Both the position numbers and the translations under genes were made by a program. From NCBI GenBank assembly GCA_034231615.1, contig CM067322.1:100707087-100771086 (forward strand): 64,000 nt of DNA, in the 5' to 3' direction. Every line of letters starts with the position of its first letter. Positions within the stretch are counted from its first letter, which is position 1. The notes under the pieces are model-generated. The model did no database searches. It had not been told where the DNA came from and saw only the letters and a list, made by a program, of their open reading frames with translations. This stretch comes from Meghimatium bilineatum (Eukaryota > Mollusca > Gastropoda > Stylommatophora > Philomycidae). Shown here piece after piece: positions 22,305 to 37,300 of the stretch.

Positions 22305-25300
22305 TACACTAGCTTCTAAATTGTAGCGTCAGTCAACATTACAGTTTAAAAACTATTAAGCAATTGACATTAAAGTTTCCGAAATATAAGCAATTGACAT
22401 TAGAGTTTACGAAATATAAGCAATCAACATTAAAGTTTCAGAACTACAAGCAATCAAAATTAGAATTTCTTAACTGTAACTGAACATATTAACAACACGA
22501 GACAGAGAGTTATGGAGAGACATTGTCGCCAACTCCACTCGGCATGACACTTGATTCATTGAACTATAAGCAATCAACATTCTATTCTCTCAGCTTATAA
22601 ACAATAAACATTCTGTTAGATCAGCTATAAATAATATATATTTAATTACCACAACTACAAATAATCAACATTCTAGTTTTTGATGTGTGAACTGTCAACA
22701 TTACATACTTTCTAATATAAATAATCAACATTCCCCAGCTCTGTTGCTGTGTGAACTGTCAACATTACATACTTTCTAATATAAATAATCAACATTCCCC
22801 AGCTCTGTTGCTGTGTGAACTGTCAGCATTACTTTCTAATATAAATAATCAACATTCCCCAGCTCTGTTGCTGTGTGAACTGTCAACATTACATACTTTC
22901 TAATATAAATAATCAACATTCCCCAGCTCTGTTGCTGTGTGAACTGTCAACATTACATTCTAATATAAATAATCAACATTCCCCAGCTCTGGTACAGAAT
23001 AGCAACAATTTACTCTTACAGATTATATATCGCAGATGATTTTGCAGGCAGTTATCAACATGTTTCATACAATATTACATATGATTACACATTTCATATG
23101 GCTACACGTTTTATATGGCTGCATATTTCATATGGTTACATATTTCATATGGTTACATATTTCATATGGTTACACATTTCATATGGCTACACGTTTTATA
23201 TGGCTGCATATTTCATATGGTTACATATTTTAAATATCATGCTACATACAGCTTGAAATTTTCAGCAACATATTTTATCCAACACAGAGCATCTCGCTGA
23301 GATCACACAACATATAAATCATCCATCACATATCATCCAGCTGAGATCACACAACATATAAATCAGCCAACAAACAACACCTGCCATACAATACAATATT
23401 TCGGAAACTCTATATTAAAACCTGTGGTTCTTAACTGTTTTAAGCAGTGCGTACCCCCCACTCCTCCAGCCCACTAAATGTGCATCTGTCTTCCGCCGAA
23501 TCTTAAAATATCTTGAAAACATTCTTCTTCTTATTAAATATTTTTTTAAAATATCTGTCGAATAGTTAATTTCCTGTACAACCCCACCAATAAAAATTCA
23601 ACGTTCCGACAAAAAGACCTCTATCAAATGCACATCATAATACACAACGAATCATGAACGTCACTGTCTGCGACGATCAAATGATAATGTCTGATGATAT
23701 CAACAATATAGCAATTATGATGTGATAGCAAATGTTATCTTTCCGTAATCGTGTGTGATATCTTGTGCTCTTGGTAAAGATCGTTTCATTCAAACGTCGA
23801 TTTGCATGTGTGTTATCTGTTTCAGCGCCGCTTAATAAAACTTCATCACTCTTTCCAAGTTTTAGCCTAAAGGAACGGACAGAACTTGAATGCTGCACAC
23901 TGGTCAGCACACACACGACAGGAAGATAACAAGCGGTCATCCTCCTCATCACCGCCTCGATCCTAGAAGATTCCAGGGTATAATACCACTTCTATAACGA
24001 TGTGGCACTTTTATGTCGCATGTTGAAGAACCACATAGATGCAACATAACACACCACATCTTGGGGCAGATCTTGGGGCAGATCTTGGGGCAGATGTCTG
24101 CTATTTTCAAAAACAAATATGTAAACATGAACACCAAAACGGCACTATATAAAATTATCATCATACCATCACTTAGAGAGAATGTCAAACGTGGACATTA
24201 ACAAGAGAAGCCAAAAGAAAACTTGCTGCAACAGAAATTACTTGTCTGCGTAGAATTTTCGGAGTAACAATAAGAAACGGAATCACAAAAGAAAACACAA
24301 ATATTTAGAATATCAACAAACACAGTACCAAACTTGGATTACATCAGAAAACAACAGATTAAGATTTCCCATGTTTCTAGACAACCATTTGACAGTGCCC
24401 CTCAAAAAGCATGACTATACAGACACGATGGGTACAAATCTAGGGGACGACCTTACAAACGATGGATTACAGAAATAAAAGAGTCAACGAAAACAAACAT
24501 ATATGAAGAACACACAAAGTCATATCCAAAGAATTATTTCAGCCCTGAGGCTGCAAGGCACAAAGGGGGTAAAACGCGGGGAAAAAAATAAAGAGAACCA
24601 CTGTCAGAAATCATACTTCGTACAACATACTTTCATTGTTAAATAGTCTCAAGTCATACTTCGTACATCAGACTTTCATTGTTAAATAGTCTGAAGTCAT
24701 ACTTCGTACATCATACTTTCATTGTTAAATAGTCTGAAGTCATACTTCGTACATCAGACTTTCATTGTTAAATAGTCTGAAGTCATACTTCGTACATCAT
24801 ACTTTCATTGTTAAATAGTCTGAAGTCATACTTCGTACAACATACTTTCATTGTTAAATAGTCTGAAGTCATACTTCGTACAACATACTTTCATTGTTAA
24901 ATAGTCTGAAGTCATACTTCGTACATCAGACTTTCATTGTTAAATAGTCTGAAGTCATACTTCGTACATCATACTTTCATTGTTAAATAGTCTGAAGTCA
25001 TACTTCGTACAACATACTTTCATTGTTAAATAGTCTATATAATTTTTCCTAGATCGGAGCTGGATACTTGATTAAAGCTGTGGGTTTCTTCATTCCCGTA
25101 CTGATATTCGCGTGTATGCTAAGTGTCTGCCTTCTCGTTACCATATTCTTACTACCTGAGACACTGAGACAGAAGCAAACCTTTACCTGGAATATCGTAA
25201 CGCATATCAAGAAGGTCAGTATGTTTATGTTGTTGATAACTGCATGCTCTGTTACAATGAATTTTCATCATCATTTGCTGTGTCCCTTGGCGTACTCGAT

Positions 25301-28300
25301 GATCGCCACACGTCTCTTTCTCCCCTCAATATTTGCCTGTTGTTACATTGTACTTCAAACATTCTCTTCACTAGACGAGTAACCAAACGTATGGACTACT
25401 TTATTTTGAAGTTGATAAGTAACTTCCTTTTAGTGTCAATCTCATTCATTGTATCTTGTATAGCGCATTCACACACTTTATTATATAAATATGTTTAGAA
25501 CAGATTTATTACAAACTTTACTACAAAGATAATTATAACTCTACCTGAATATTATTACCGTGATGATAAAAACGTTATGTCTTATTTGGAGACAAACGGT
25601 AACAAAAGGGTTAATGAGCTTACTTTTATCAATTTCATACCTGCATGCTAGCCACCTTGTACATGTCTTGCATATTTTATACAGAACTAGAAGTAAGTAA
25701 GACTCGGAGTTACAGGGTTAACGTGTTGTGTGGGTGAAGATAAAAGTCACTTATGGTCGACAAACCCAGTATCAAAATAAATTGATAACCAAACGGCTCT
25801 TTTCATGATATTCTATGCATATCATACATTCTATGGATATCATACATTCTATGGATATCATATATTACACACATCTGTGTATACATTCATATTTCTGTGT
25901 ATACATTCATATTTCTGTGTATACATTCATATTTTTCATGATAAATTTCATAACCTTCACTGAAGGGGGTTTGCTAATCCCAAATCCCCTCTCCCCCCAT
26001 CTTGGAACTTACATGTTAACTCACTCCCACAGATGCTTGCTATTGCCAATAGACATGGACAGAATACAACAGACAAATCACTCGCATGTATAATATAATG
26101 AATGGCAATTGAAAACGTATCACAATTCTAATAAATCACGTGACCAGTATTTCTCACAATACGTGAATTGTAAAATACTTTCTCTGTCAAATGGTAGTAG
26201 CTCTGAACAATAACAAGTGGTATTGTTACGGTAAAACAATTAAAGGGAGATTAAACAGTCTAGACTTGAGGAAAAATGGCGCCTGATACTTCCGGTGTTG
26301 GTAAATAATTAAACAATATCAATACTCTGTATAGTGATGAATCTAAACAAGAATATAAAACATCGATCTCTGGATCTTTAAGAAAACAATTGCAACAAAT
26401 ACCGAGAAAGTACTTACTGCAATAAAAATAATAAGAAAAAATGTCTGCCTGATCGATAACTTAACAGACGATGAAAACATGATTATTTGATTTCTGTAAA
26501 CAGAAATGACAATATCCAAAAGAATAAATTCATTTGAAATGAAATGCTACAGAAAGATTCTACGAATATCATGGACAGAGAAAAAGAACATTGAAGTTTT
26601 GAAATTATTGAAACTAAACGAAGGGCGGCTTCTAAATACCATCATAAGAAGGAAGCTACAGTATTTTGGACACTTAAAGCGACATGATGGCATCGAAAGG
26701 CTGATTTTAGAAGTCAGGGTGTCGGGCAAGAGAAGAAGAGGAAGACCAAGAAGACGATGGACCAGCGACATCGAAGAATGTATGCACATGTCTCTGACTA
26801 ATGCAGGCCTGCTTGCCCGGGAGAGGCGTTCAGAAGTATCCACCACGAAGACATATCTCACTTGATATATAAACAGCAATGTATGTATCAATTTCAATTG
26901 AACAGCTAATCTTTTGTTTATTGAAAATCACTCTAGCTGTTCAGATACAGTAGGAAATGTGATGTCTCTTGTTGTGATTGTCATGTACGTTTTAGGTTTA
27001 CCACACACACAATGTTGTACCAATGTCACGAACTGTCGCCTAACACGTAAAAATCGCTATCGTTTCCTTTATTCTTACAGAATAATTAACAAATTGTATT
27101 TAAAAAAATCGAATGACTACATTTAGAATCGTTAACGACGTTAAGTCAACACAGTTCTAAGTAGGAACCGTGCACAATGTAATCTCCATCAATAATTGTG
27201 CACAATGTAATCTCCATCAATAATTGTGCACAATGTAATCTCCATCAATAATTGTGCACAATGTAATCTCCATCAATAATTGTGCACAATGTAATCTCCA
27301 TCAATAATTGTGCACAATGTAATCTCCATCAATAATTGTGCACAATGTAATCTCCATCAATAATTGTGCACAATGTAATCTCCATCAATAATTGTGCACA
27401 ATGTAATCTCCATCAATAATTGTGCACAATGTAATCTCCATCAATAATTGTGCACAATGTAATCTCCATCAATAATTGTGCACAATGTAATCTCCATCAA
27501 TAATTGTGCACAATGTAATCTCCATCAATAATTGTGCACAATGTAATCTCCATCAATAATTGTGCACAATGTAATCTCCATCAATAATTGTGCACAATGT
27601 AATCTCCATCAATAATTGTGCACAATGTAATCTCCATCAATAATTGTGCACAATGTAATCTCCATCAATAATTGTGCACAATGTAATCTCCATCAATAAT
27701 TGTGCACAATGTAATCTCCATCAATAATTGTGCACAATGTAATCTCCATCAATAATTGTGCACAATGTAATCTCCATCAATAATTGTGCACAATGTAATC
27801 TCCATCAATAATTGTGCACAATGTAATCTCCATCAATAATTGTGCACAATGTAATCTCCATCAATAATTGTGCACAATTTCCTCTAAGTCAGGTAACAGT
27901 TCTAGAAGCCAATTAAAAAACCACTTTATTTGCATCAATATTTGCACTATATTTTACAATATTTATTAATATATTAAATAAAGAATTGCATCTTTACATA
28001 AATACCTACATTCAGAACAGAAATACCTACATTCAGAACAGAAATACCTACATTCAGAACAGAAATACCTACATTCAGAACAGAATCAATGATGTTGAAT
28101 TTAGCTGATGGTGAAATTTGCTGAAACTGGCCCTGCTAAATGAAACTATGACTAAATGAAACTATGACTAAATGAAACTATGACTAAATGAAACTATGAC
28201 TAAATGAAACTATGACATGATGGGAGTTAATGGATAGTTTGTATTATATTATGTTTGTTGATCTTTATGTGTCAGTGTTGTCGTGAATGGTTTGAATTTG

Positions 28301-31300
28301 TTTACGAGTGCTGTGAAAAGTTATTAGATAACTATCCACACAGAAGGTGACATCCAGCTGAACACACATGACAACTTGTGAGATCTTGTTTGATGCATGT
28401 TTTGTTTCTACGTGGTTTGCTTTGTTTGATAAATAGGTCAGTTCTAAATCTTCTGATACAAACACATTCTAAGCGGACGAAAGACGAAACAATTAATTTA
28501 AATTTTCAAAGAATGTCTTAATTGTTTTAAACTCCGCATTTTTTAAGTGCTCAATTTTATGCGAGTCCCCCTTTATTGTTATCAACTGCACGCATATAAA
28601 GTGTACTTTTAATTATTTCCAGACTTTTAGCTTCTATTTCTCTGCTGGTTCCATGAAATATAGCCGACTTATGTACAGTATAGCACTAGGGACGCACGTA
28701 ATCACGATATTGAACAGATTGGGATCAATAACAGTGGAGACACTGTTTGAAATCAGCAGTCCTCTATGCTGGAATTCAGTTGACATCGGCATATACAATT
28801 CAACTAGACTGGTGAGTAACATGTAAATGTGTATGCATACATATCAGTTAGTATTGGGGGTATCTGGTTCGAATCCGCCTGCGTCGTTTTGTTTATAGAG
28901 TGGATTTTTTGCTGAGATCCCTGGGATTATCACTTGAAGCTACGGAGTTACGTGCTGTGAGTAGGACTCTAGGCAAGTTGAGAGCGTTGTTGAGCTTCTT
29001 GCCGCTTTGCTGAGAGCTTCGGAGCAAATATATGGCATTTTAACACCAATTAATATAATTTATTAATTAGGCAACATAACAGATGACATTTCAGAATAGC
29101 CCATGGCTGCCTAGTGTGTTTGAGCAAAAAATGAAAGGTAAACCATCAACGATGCTGCTAGTTCCAGTTACGTGTTATACATGTAATCCTCTCTTTAATC
29201 GCTGCAGGAGTCTCTGCTAACTAGTCATGACTGCGTCCAATTTTCAGGACTACCAACTAAGAAATAAGAATTTATTTTGTTCTGTCTTAGTCACTTGTGC
29301 AGTGAAACGATATGGGGGGGGGGGGGGGATTGGGGAGGTGGGATCTAAAGTCTATACTCTAAGGTAGAATTTGTTACTGTTGTTGTTGGAATCCCATGGT
29401 GTTGTAGAATGTCTCTTATATTGTCGATCCACTTTGATATTCCTCTTTCCCTCACACCTGAATATTTTACTGTTATATGCTCCCGAAGGGAGGCGGTCAA
29501 GCTCCATTTTCATTTAATGTCCGAAACATTTGGTTTGTTGTCTCTGGATATAGTCGTTGACTGGTGTAGTTGCTAGAGTAGCCAGAGAGTCTATAGTCTT
29601 CACTCTGATGATTGTTAGTAGTTTCCACACTTTGAGAGGGGGGGGCTGAGTTGTTGTTCCACACTTGGAGAGGGGGGGGCTGAGTTGTTGTTTCAAGGCC
29701 AGATGTATTGCCTTGATTACGTTGTGTCCATCTTTGTTCAAGGTTATCTTGATGTTTTCTATCCATCATTGTCTCCGACTAATTTTTGATTTGTGTCCGA
29801 ATATTATTTTGTTATACACTTTTGAGAATCTGAACATTGACAGCAAGGATTTAAGAATAATCAAGAACATGTACTGGCAACAAACAGCAGCAATAAGAGT
29901 AGGAAAGCAATTTGGCCCTTTTCAACAAATAAAACAAGGAGTCAGACAGGGATGCGTGCTTTCACCAGACCTGTTCTCTCTATACAGTGAAAACATATTG
30001 CGTGCAATAGTAGATATCCCAGGAATATACAGTGGGAGGACATAACATAAATAATTTGAGATATGCGGATGACACTGTTCTGATTGCAAAAAGTGAGGAA
30101 GACCTTCAAAACTTAATTAAAGTAGTAGTCACAGAAAGCAAAGAGAAAGGCCTCTTCCTAAATATCAAGAAAACAGAAGTAATGGTTATTTCAAAGAAAG
30201 AAAATAACACACCTTGCAAGATCATAGTGAATGATATAGTATTAAAACAGGTCCACCAATTCAAATATCTAGGTACAATTATAACAACAGATGGAAGAAG
30301 TTCAACAGAAATAAGATGCAGAATAGGACAGGCAAAAAAAAACATTCAGAAAAATGAAAATATACTGTGTAATATGACCTTGTCATTAGAGGTGAGAAAG
30401 AGAGTTCTGCAGTGCTATATAACCCCTATACTAACATATGGGTGCGAGTCTTGGACAATAAACAAACTGGAAAGTGGGAGATTGGAGGCAACAGAGATGT
30501 GGTTCTACAGAAGAATGCTGAGAATACCATGGACTGCCAGAAAAACTAATGTAGAGGTGTTAAAAGAGTTAAATGCGAAACGGACCTTAATCAACAATAT
30601 AAGAAAAAGGCAATCTTCTTTTTTTTGGCCACTTCATGAGACAGGCAGGTTTAGAGAACATAATCACAACAGGCAAGATTGAAGGCACCAGAGACAGAGG
30701 GCGACAACGTGAGAAAATATTAGACAGTTTGACAACCTGGCACGGCAAAGAAACAACAACGACTTTGATACATAATACTGTGGACAGAGAGCTGTGGAGA
30801 ACCATGACCGCCTACGCCACCCGGCATGGCACCTGATGATGATGATGATGATACACTTTTATTGGTGTTTTGGATTTGGTTAATTCCCATAAGCTGGCCA
30901 AACCATTTTAAGGCGTGTTCAAATGAAAACGGGACTTGTTACACCACGCGTGATAGAGCGCACTGATATTGATGACATTTTGCACTAGTAATGAGTATCC
31001 AATAATTTACATACGGTCACGTGTTCATCTTCCCAGCATGCATATGTGCTGCAGAAGACTGTTAACAATATGGCGGGTGTGATTCCGAACCCGTCCAAAG
31101 TGAATCAGCGTGCTGTGATCCAGTTTCTTTCATTTGAAGGATGTCAAGCAGTAGACATTCATCGGAGAATGAAGGCAGCATATGGTGACAAATGTTTGTC
31201 GAGGACCAGAGTGATGGAGTGGGTGCGTATGTTTAAAGACGGAGGTTTCTGCTGGGAAGGTTATGGTGACTGCATTTTTTGACCATGAAGGGCTTTTGTT

Positions 31301-34300
31301 GACTGATTTTAAGGAACCTGGTGTCAACATCAATGCCGCCCATTATAAAGACACTTTAGACAAGCTGCATAAGGCCATCAAGGCTAAGCGACCAGGCAGA
31401 CTTTCTCAAGGTGTGATTCTTCTCCACGACAACGCTCGTCCGCACGTCGCAAAAATTGTGCAGGAAACATTGGCAAAGAAGAATTGGGAAGTTCTTCATC
31501 ACCCAGCCTATAGTCCCGATTTATCCCCGTGTGATTTCCATTTGTTCGGACCGTTGAAGAAAGCACTAAAGGGACAGCGATTCAACAGCGACGCAGACGT
31601 GAAGACAGCGGTGACCACATGGTTCAGAGAACAGCCACGCAACTTTTTCTCGGACGGCATTCGACGTCTACCTAAACAGTGGGATGCTTGCCTAAATGCA
31701 TACGGAGATTTTTTCTGATGAACCCAGGTGCATTCTTATTCACAAGTGGTTGCTTTGTTCAATTCCGTTGAAAATATTAAATTGCGTATGATACTTTTTA
31801 AATAAATCCACAAGTCCCGTTTTCATTTGAACACGCCTCGTACTTGTTGTTTTCCCACTATTATTCAATATGTTCTTCTTATTGGCGTTCATTCTCAAAC
31901 TACCACTGGATCTCTCTTGTAGCAGGACACATTCTCAAACTCCCACTGGATCTCTCTCTTGTAGCAGGACACATTCTCAAACTCCCACTGGATCTCTCTC
32001 TTGTAGCAGGACACATTCTCAAACTCCCACTGGATCTCTCTCTTGTAGCAGGACACATTCTCAAACTCCCACTGGATCTCTCTCTTGTAGCAAGACACAT
32101 TCTCAAACTCCAACTGGATCTCTCTTGTAGCAGGACACATTCTCAAACTCCCACTGGATCTCTCTCTTGTAGCAGGACACATTCTCAAACTCCCACTGGA
32201 TCTCTCTTGTAGCAGGACACATTCTCAAACTCCCACTGGATCTCTCTTGTAGCAGGACACATTCTCAAACTCCCACTGGATCTCTCTTGTAGCAGGATAC
32301 ATTCTCAAACTCCCACTGGATCTCTCTTGTAGCAGGATACATTCTCAAACTTCCACTGGATCTCTCTTGTAGCAGGATACATTCTCAAACTCCCACTGGA
32401 TCTCTCTTGTAGCAGGACACATTCTCAAACTCCCACTGGATCTCTCTTGTAGCAGGATACATTCTCAAACTCCCACTGGATCTCTCTTGTAGCAGGATAC
32501 ATTCTCAAACTCCCACTGGATCTCTCTTATAGCAGGACACATTCTCAAACTCCCACTGGATCTCTCTCTTGTAGCAGGACACATTCTCAAACTCCCACTG
32601 GATCTCTCTTGTAGCAGGACACATTCTCAAACTCCCACTGGATCTCTCTTGCAGCAGGACACATTCTCAAACTCCCATTGGATATCTTTTGCAGCAGGAC
32701 ACATTCTCAAACTCCCACTCGATCTCTCTTGCAGCAGGACACATTCTCAAACTCCCACTGGATCTCTCTTGCAGCAGGACACATTCTCAAACTCCCACTG
32801 GATCTCTCTTGCAGCAGGACACATTCTCAAACTCTCACTGGATCTCTCTTGTAGCAGGACACATTCTCAAACTCCCACTGGATCTCTCTTGCAGCAGGAC
32901 ACATTCTCAAACTCCCATTGGATATCTTTTGCAGCAGGACACATTCTCAAACTCCCACTCGATCTCTCTTGCAGCAGGACAGTGGACATACAACAGTTCC
33001 GGAATGTTGCAGTCCAGAGAATTGAAATGCGGTGTATCACCATATTATTTGTGCCAATGGCAAGGCACATCCGTCTTCGGCGGGCTATATGTTCATTACA
33101 TGATATAATACCAACTCTTTTCCTAATTTATTTATTTTGTCTAATTTAGCAGCCATTGCAGAGGCATTCAACAAGAGAGTATTTGACAGACCAGTCGAGT
33201 GTTGCAGTATCATTGATTGATCTTCATTCATGATTAAATCTATAGACAATCATTATTGAATCCACAGAAGATTATTATTGAATCCACCAAAAATCATTAT
33301 TGAATCCACAGAAGATTATTAATGAATCCACAAAAAAATCATTATTGAATCCACAGAAGATTATTATTAAATCCACGGAAGATTATTATTGAATCCACAA
33401 AAAATCATTATTGAATCCACAGAATATTATTATTGAATCCACAAAAAATCATTATTGAATCCACAGAAGATTATTATTGAATCCACAAAAATCATTATTG
33501 AATCCACAGAAGATTATTATTGAATCCACAAAAAATCATTATTGAATCCACAGAAGATCATTATTGAATCCACAAAAAATCACTATTGAATCCACAGAAT
33601 ATTATTATTGAATCCACAAAAAATAATTATTGAATCCACAGAAGATTATTATTGAATCCACAAAAAATCATTATTGAATCCACAGAAGATTATTATTGAA
33701 TCCACAAAAATCATTATTGAATCCACAGAAGATCATTATTGAATCCACAGAAGATTATTATTGAATCCACAGAAGATTATTATTGAATCCACAGAAGATT
33801 ATTAATGAATCCACAAAAAATAATTATTGAATCCACAGAAGATTATTAATGAATCCACAAAAAATCATTATTGAATCCACAGAAGATTATTATTGAATCC
33901 ACAGAAGATTATTATTGAATCCACAAAAATCATTATTGAATCCACAGAAGATTATTATTGAATCCACAAAAATCATTATTGAATCCACAGAAGATCATTA
34001 TTGAATCCACAGAAGATTATTAATGAATCCACAAAAAATCGTTATTGAATCCACAGAAGATTATTAATGAATCCACAAAAATCATTATTGAATCCACAGA
34101 AGATTATTATTGAATCCACAAAAAATCATTATTGAATCCACAGAAGATTCGTGGTTGGCCCGTTCGTTTCCCTCCACACCCGCGTGTCCGGGGACAAAAA
34201 TAAGCGTGAGTCTTCGTAGTGATGCCCGCCTTTCTGCTCTCTCAAATGTCTCCGCCCATTCCCTACGAATGTCACCTGTTTTGACTTTCTGAATGAAATT

Positions 34301-37300
34301 CAGAGAGTCACTTAGTATGCATGCATGGGAATAGGCTTGCGATTCCAGCCAGTTAAGAGCCTGCGTTACTGCGAATACTTCCATAGTTAGGCTACTTGTT
34401 GTTACGGTAAGGGCGCCACTGGCATCATGTACTGTTTTTTCTTTTGATCTTGCAGTAAAGGCCCATACGCATCGGTGTTCCGATAAGGTTCCATGATCGA
34501 ATAGTGGGGGTTTGTTTTTCTTATGTTCTTCTGGTCATTGTCTAGTTAAGATGACTTCATACAAACCACAAACACTAGGTAAGATGACTTCAAAACAACA
34601 ACAAAAAATAGGTAAGGATGACTTAAAAACAACAACAAAAACTAAGTAAGGATGACTTCAAAACAACAACAAAAACTAGGCAAGACGACTTCAAAACAAC
34701 AACAAATACTAGGTAAAGATGTCTTCTGAACAACAAGAAAAAGTAAAATCTTGAAATCTTTTTACAGCTACGTTATGGAAGTAATATGTTATATGTTTTA
34801 TGTTGTATGTTATATGTTGTATGTTATATGTTGTATGTTTTAACTTATGATGATGATGAAATAATTGCTCTTTCTGTGAGCAGGTATCTTAAGACAGCCA
34901 ATAGTCTTGCTGACAAAACGCAGGTTCTTTACAGTTTTGTAACTGAGGTAACGCCCGGATTCATATAAGGTTAAGTCTCAGCAACATGGTTGTGTAAGGG
35001 AGGTTAATGGATACATGTTTGGTCCCCATGGGAAGCACTCCAGGATTAGATGTCCTACCAGGAGCACAGTACACACTTCTAGGTCAACTATCTCATCATT
35101 CTTCTGCCAGATGTGTTGACCAATCCGCAGTGACGTCACATGTAGCATTCCTCGTCAACTTATGAATCTGCTACAAAAGGACAAAGGTGAAATATCGACT
35201 GACCAGCATCTCCTCACCATCCATGGGGGTCTTTCCTTAATCGCCTCATACGAAATATCTGGGGAAAAGCCAGTGACCCTATTCTTTGTATCATAAGAAT
35301 CCAGGGCCAAGTTTTCACAGGGGCCAATTTCTAATATAAAGAATACCGTAAATTTTAACAAGATCAATGTCAGCATATTAATTTGTATTCTGTGAAGTAA
35401 ACAATGGGAAGCTGAAGCTTTCTCTTTGTTGTGACAAGTGAGTTTCAGCTATCATTAGCCATTATTGTCGAAGAAATTAAACATGTCCTGATGTGCTTAT
35501 ATTACTGTATGTTACTACAGGTCCGGATGTGCTTATATTACTGTATGTTACTACAGGTCCTGATGTGCTTATATTACTGTATGTTACTACAGGTCCTGAT
35601 GTGCTTATATTACTGTATGTTACTACAGGTCCTGATGTGCTTATATTACTGTATGTTACTACAGGTCCTGATGTGCTTATATTACTGTATGTTACTACAG
35701 GTCCTGATGTGCTTATATTACTGTATGTTACTATAGGTCGAGATGTGCTTATATTACTGTATGTTACTATAGGTCCTGATGTGCTTATATTACTGTATGT
35801 TACTACAGGTCGTGATGGCAGTGTCTGCTGTAGTTCTGTTGAAAGTCTGTAAGAACCGGCTATCCCTGGAAATGACCGCTGCTATCTGTTCAGTGAGTGG
35901 TGTGGCGGGATATGTTATCGAAGGATTTGCATACTCCACTGCCATGATGTATATATGTAAGTTTTTTTCCAATGACGTAAGTATTCTTCTGGCGATGTAA
36001 GATTCTTCTGCTGTTGTAAGTATTATTTTATTGATGTAAGTATTATTTTATTGATGTAAGTATTATTTTATTGATGTAAGTATTATTTTATTGTTGTAAG
36101 TATTATTTTATTGTTGTAAGTGTTTGTCTATTCATTTAAGTGCTCTTCTGTTGTTATCTTATATTGTTCTAATATATTCTTCTATTGTTGTAATGTCTTT
36201 CTCTATTGTTCTAATATATTCTTCTATTGTTGTAATTTATTCTTATATTATTGTATGTATTGCATGCTGCATGTACTATTCTATTGTATTGTTAATTAGT
36301 TAGTCGTTGGATCATCGTCATTGCACTCCGGACAAGTCCATATGTGTTCAGATCTCTCCTTGAGTGTAGCCGCCATTACACGTGGACTGACGGTCCCAGT
36401 ACGCAGTTGATTGACCATCATTCTTTCTTTTCCACGAAACCGCTCCATTCTATCGACACCACATTTCAAACCACATTCCTTTATTTTAGTCATGGAACAA
36501 GAGTCATCGTCTCTTATACAGTCATTTTTTCCTGCGTTTTCCCGTAGAGCGTTTAAAATGTCTGCTCGATCCAGTTATCCACCAACAGCCGTAGTAGCAG
36601 CGTGTGCGGCCAACCTATCTGCTCTCTCATTACCCCAGACTCCCGCATGTCCCGGCACAAAAAAGATAGTCACTTTACGCATACATGAATTCTTCACTGC
36701 ATCCAGCCACTGTTCCCGAATGTATCCCGCCTGAACTTTCACAATCATGCTCATCGAGTCACTGAGTATGCAAGCATGCTCGCTGATAGTCTGAGAGCAG
36801 ACCCATTGCAAAGTTTTGGTTACTGCCAAAATCTCCATTGTCATGCTGCTTGTCGTCTGAGGGAAAGCACCACTTTCCTTTGTGATGGTTTCTCCCCACC
36901 TTTGAGCCATGAAGACCCGGGCACTTCTGATGTGTCTCTCAACTGACCCATCTGTATATACAATCATATCACCTTCCCTGGAATTTTCAACTTTAGAGCG
37001 AGTACCTCCGACTCCATTCTATTGTATTTATTCTTCTATTGTTGTATGTATTCTTCTATTGATGCTCGTGTAGTTGCTCTTTCTGGCACTTTTAGGGATT
37101 CTATCCGGATTTGTGGTGGCTATTGATGAAGCGCGTATTTATTGCAATGGGACAATCGTCATATCCGACATTTCTCTAATTCTGTTAGCATACACGCACA
37201 GTTTATGAAGTAAGCATACACGCACAGTTTATGAAGTAAGCATACACGCACAGTTTATGAAGTAAGCATACACGCACAGTTTATGAAGTAAGCATACACG

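Noticed and set aside
27168-27882. CRISPR-like array
   Set aside because: Eukaryotic window; units are contiguous with no unique spacers and no cas genes.
37096-37115. Micro-exon between exons 4 and 5 of gene B
   Set aside because: A good acceptor (GCACTTTTAG) and right entry phase, but no good donor, and exon 5 starting at 39046 gives the complete span 10 without it.
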